Origin: Pseudoalteromonas denitrificans DSM 6059 | GTDB taxonomy: Bacteria; Pseudomonadota; Gammaproteobacteria; Enterobacterales; Alteromonadaceae | Length of the DNA: 48,755 nucleotides | NCBI RefSeq assembly: GCF_900112265.1 | Contig: NZ_FOLO01000008.1 | Coordinates: 111,011 to 159,765, forward strand | Direction of reading: 5' to 3' | Notes under the pieces: generated by a model | Databases searched by the model: none | The model's input: only the letters and a program-made list of their open reading frames with translations | What the model was told of the DNA's origin: nothing | Translations under genes and position numbers: made by a program | Part shown: in pieces, positions 46,494-48,755 of the stretch | Position numbering within the stretch: the first letter of the stretch is position 1 | How the letters are laid out: every line of letters starts with the position of its first letter

Positions 46494-47138
46494 TTAGTTT
46501 CTCACCTGTTCACATTCATTTACTGCGTTGAACAACATGTCTTTTTCATTTTGAGCATATAAACTGGCGCGTTTTACTGCTGAAATAACGGCTCTTGGTG
46601 TGATAGTTGCGCCTGTAAATTGATCAAAGATACCCCCATCTTTTTTTACCGCCCATCGCATGTCTTTTTCTGATTTTACCTGAACATTTTCAAATTTAGT
46701 GATCCACTGAGATTTTTCAATATCAACTTTATCACCTAATCCTGGGGTTTCACTATGCTTAATTACTCTTACACCAGCAACGGTTCCATCAAGATAGACA
46801 GCTGAAAGAATTTCTATATTTCCACTGTAACCATCGGGAGCAGTGCTTTCAATCAGTAAGGCGATAGGTTTATTATTTTTACGGGCCCGATAAATAGTAT
46901 GTGGTTTTTTACTTCCTAAAAAACCAGCATTCACGTGGGTGCAGTCTAAATATAATGCGTTATCGTATTTATTTTTTGGCAGTACTTGTTCAAGGACTTT
47001 TAAGAGCTGTTGTTTTTCTTGTAAAGCAATCTGGTCTTTAGTTAATATTTGAGTTGCAGTTACTAAACCTGTGGTCACTATGGCAAAGGCGGCTAAAACT
47101 AAGCCATTTTTTATCATTGCTTTTTGTACAGTTATCAT
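46494..47138 (-). CDS. rnfG: Rnf/Rsx complex flavoprotein subunit G
   Basis: A 214-residue periplasm-facing subunit with one N-terminal membrane helix (about 12-32) and an FMN-binding domain. The covalent FMN site is in [19 protein letters not shown] near 175-190, where the threonine of TGAT-I-T fits the consensus for phosphoester-linked [18 protein letters not shown] is another family mark. The start overlaps the rnfD stop (ATGA). Electrons are thought to pass from RnfC through membrane subunits and RnfG. Confidence 0.96.
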   Translation of the reverse strand: MITVQKAMIKNGLVLAAFAIVTTGLVTATQILTKDQIALQEKQQLLKVLEQVLPKNKYDNALYLDCTHVNAGFLGSKKPHTIYRARKNNKPIALLIESTAPDGYSGNIEILSAVYLDGTVAGVRVIKHSETPGLGDKVDIEKSQWITKFENVQVKSEKDMRWAVKKDGGIFDQFTGATITPRAVISAVKRASLYAQNEKDMLFNAVNECEQVRN

Positions 47139-48214
47139 TGGATTTCCCCATGACCGTAAGTTCTGGGTTTTGTATAATAATCAATTAAAGGGACTGCTAA
47201 ATTCAGTAATAACACTGAAAATGCAACGGCATCCGGATAACCGCCATAGGCCCGAATCAAATAGACTAATAGTCCAATTAAAGCACCATAGATTAGCCTG
47301 CCTTTATTTGTGGTCGCTGCTGAAACAGGGTCTGTTGCAATGAAAAAAGCACCAAGCATAGTTGCACCTCCTACGAGATGAAATACTGGTCCTGCATGTA
47401 TATCGGGTGAAAATAATGGGCCTAAAATAGCGCAAAAAGCTAAACTGGCCAACATCGCGATTGGAATGTGCCAATTAATAACTTTTATTTTGATTAAATA
47501 TAATCCACCAAATAAAAATGCCAGGTTTACCCAAAACCAACCTTTTCCAGCAAACCCATTAAAAACGTTACCAGCTAGGCTTTCTGTTACAGTTAGGCCT
47601 TTGCTAATATCAGTTTTAAGAGTATCAAGTGGTGTTGCCATTGTTATGCCATCAATATTCATTCTGAGTTGATTTACACTAAATCCTGCGTCACTAAAGC
47701 CTGTAAAAATAACGTGTAACTGATCAAGCATACCAAGGTGATGTTGCTGTAATGCGTTTACTGGTAACCATGAAGTCATTTGGACTGGAAAAGATATCAA
47801 TAATAAAACATATCCTGCCATCGCTGGATTAAATAAATTAAACCCAAGCCCACCATAAAGTTGTTTAACAATAATAATGGCAAATAAAGTACCAATAACT
47901 ATTACCCACCAAGGCGCTAATGGCGGTATGCTAAGTGCTAATAATAAAGCGGTTAATATTGCACTGTTGTCTTTAATTGTCGCTAAAACAGGACGTTTTC
48001 TAAGTTTTAAAACAAAAGCTTCTGCACAAATAGCTGCAATTAATGCAAGAAGACATTGAAATAAAACGCCTAAACCAAAAAAGTACATTTGAACCAATAA
48101 ACCTGGAATACAGGCTAAAATCACCGTCATCATCATGTTAGATAACGTTTTTTGACTATGGCTATGAGGCGAGCTGCTCATATTTAATTCTAGGCTTGCC
48201 TTCATATTAATCAT
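47135..48214 (-). CDS. rnfD: Rnf/Rsx complex membrane subunit D
   Basis: A 359-residue inner-membrane subunit with about ten helices and covalently bound [18 protein letters not shown] near the N-terminus, [20 protein letters not shown] (here beginning TIKDNSAIL), [20 protein letters not shown] and [12 protein letters not shown] match E. coli RnfD; the threonine in MATPLDT is the expected flavin attachment site. [21 protein letters not shown] is also conserved. It overlaps rnfC by eight bases. The start is uncertain between ATG 48214 and ATG 48205: AAAGGA upstream is close to the first and distant from the second. Confidence 0.95.
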   Translation of the reverse strand: MINMKASLELNMSSSPHSHSQKTLSNMMMTVILACIPGLLVQMYFFGLGVLFQCLLALIAAICAEAFVLKLRKRPVLATIKDNSAILTALLLALSIPPLAPWWVIVIGTLFAIIIVKQLYGGLGFNLFNPAMAGYVLLLISFPVQMTSWLPVNALQQHHLGMLDQLHVIFTGFSDAGFSVNQLRMNIDGITMATPLDTLKTDISKGLTVTESLAGNVFNGFAGKGWFWVNLAFLFGGLYLIKIKVINWHIPIAMLASLAFCAILGPLFSPDIHAGPVFHLVGGATMLGAFFIATDPVSAATTNKGRLIYGALIGLLVYLIRAYGGYPDAVAFSVLLLNLAVPLIDYYTKPRTYGHGEIQ

Positions 48215-48755
48215 CGTCCTTTAAATTTTTATTTTCAGAGGCTTGCTTCGCTAATTTTTTAGCTTTAGCGCGGGCTACGGCTGCCGCAATCGCTGCTTTT
48301 TTTGGATCTTCTATCTGATGAACGGGTTCATTGTGCGCATCTTGAGTGTGTTCAGAATCTGTTTGCTGAGTCTGTTTCGCTAATTTTTTAGCTTTAGCAC
48401 GGGCTACGGCTGCTGCAACCGCTGCTTTTCTAGGGTCTTGTGCTTCACTTGGTTCTGTGTTTGTATCTTGAGTTTCCTCAGGATCCTCTTTTGTTGCATG
48501 CTGAGCTAATTTTTTAGCTTTAGCGCGAGCAACGGCTGCTGCAACTGCTGCTTTTCTAGGATCTTTTATTTGTGTCTGTTCATCTTTAATTTCTTGGTTT
48601 TGCTCAGAGCCGTCTTGATCTGCTTGCTGGGCTAATTTTTTAGCTTTAGCGCGAGCAATCGCTGCTGCAACGGCCGCTTTTTTGGGGTTTTCAGTTTGAG
48701 CTGATTCTTTGTTAGCATCATCAGTAGTATCGACTGAACTTTCTTGATCTGCTTG
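48207..48755 (-). CDS. rnfC: Rnf/Rsx complex subunit C, C-terminal tail (partial)
   Basis: Only the last 182 codons and the stop lie in the window; the frame is open to the edge. What is seen is the variable C-terminal tail of RnfC, made of repeats of [20 protein letters not shown] joined by acidic, glutamine-rich linkers, and ending [13 protein letters not shown]. Tails of this alanine-lysine kind follow the iron-sulfur core in RnfC of many gammaproteobacteria. The NADH/FMN and [4Fe-4S] domains lie outside. Identity is secured by rnfD, rnfG, rnfE and nth downstream. The stop overlaps the rnfD start by eight bases. Confidence 0.9.
   Translation of the reverse strand, partial: QADQESSVDTTDDANKESAQTENPKKAAVAAAIARAKAKKLAQQADQDGSEQNQEIKDEQTQIKDPRKAAVAAAVARAKAKKLAQHATKEDPEETQDTNTEPSEAQDPRKAAVAAAVARAKAKKLAKQTQQTDSEHTQDAHNEPVHQIEDPKKAAIAAAVARAKAKKLAKQASENKNLKDDD
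48250..48755 (-). repeat. Four long in-frame repeats in the rnfC tail
   Basis: The phrase GCTAATTTTTTAGCTTTAGC begins at 48250, 48379, 48505 and 48631, giving spacings of 129, 126 and 126 bp (43, 42 and 42 codons). Each unit encodes a [18 protein letters not shown] helix plus a variable acidic linker. The last bases of the window match the start of the spacer before unit four, so a fifth unit probably follows outside. Confidence 0.93.

Noticed and set aside
48250..48755. CRISPR-like regularly spaced repeats
   Set aside because: The repeats are in frame, encode alanine-lysine helices, vary at third positions and end in a proper stop followed by rnfD; there are no cas genes.

Overview
The window is AT-rich DNA from a marine-type gammaproteobacterium, most likely order Alteromonadales (Pseudoalteromonadaceae or Colwelliaceae). 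The basis is the CmoAB, MetR, YgjP and PyrC sequences, the rnf-nth gene order, an RnfC tail made of long repeats, a DUF3334 protein and many GTG/TTG starts. The genus is an inference. Most of the window is ordinary chromosomal gene content with a few accessory patches.

Layout. 1-911: tRNA-Asn with its promoter, then a long gap with two inverted DnaA-type boxes. 912-5273: a tight operon of a MATE exporter, uvrB and an RNA-type methyltransferase, behind a promoter overlapped by an SOS-like site. 5285-12426 (minus strand): a PspB-like small protein with a PAS chemoreceptor, two small unknown proteins, a CadC-like membrane regulator with a beta-propeller, and a MASE3 histidine kinase. 12544-13965: divergent queC and queE for queuosine precursors. 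14121-19514: metR, a GAF-GAF-GGDEF-EAL protein and a collagenase-like lipoprotein. 19665-21814: pyrC and a DUF2235 hydrolase, sharing a terminator.

21920-32653 is the main accessory region and reads as one transcription unit. It encodes a secreted Met/His/Cys-rich protein, a DUF411 (CopG-like) lipoprotein and a CusC/CusB/CusA-type Cu/Ag efflux pump. These are followed without a visible terminator by a formyltransferase, a PepSY membrane protein and a PepSY-[2Fe-2S]-flavin reductase fusion. CusB carries two C-terminal CusF-like domains, of which only the first keeps the metal ligands. The last three genes look like a cytoplasmic-donor-to-membrane electron route for metal or metal-chelate reduction; its physical link to copper efflux is the most novel arrangement here.

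32793-34866 is sparse and poorly characterised. It holds a small membrane protein, an FlhE-like secreted protein whose signal peptide is interrupted by an in-frame UGA, and a 310-residue unknown protein with a motif like that of flagellar export substrates. 35031-39939: a YhhN protein, a secreted subtilase with PKD and chitin-binding-type domains, a Leu/Val/Phe dehydrogenase and a chromosomal CatA-like acetyltransferase. 40097-45017: cmoB-cmoA, a DUF3334 protein, an ABM-domain protein, an enoyl-CoA hydratase, ygjP and gloA. 45152-48755: nth and rnfE, rnfG, rnfD and the 3' part of rnfC, whose tail has four 126-nt repeats and runs off the window.
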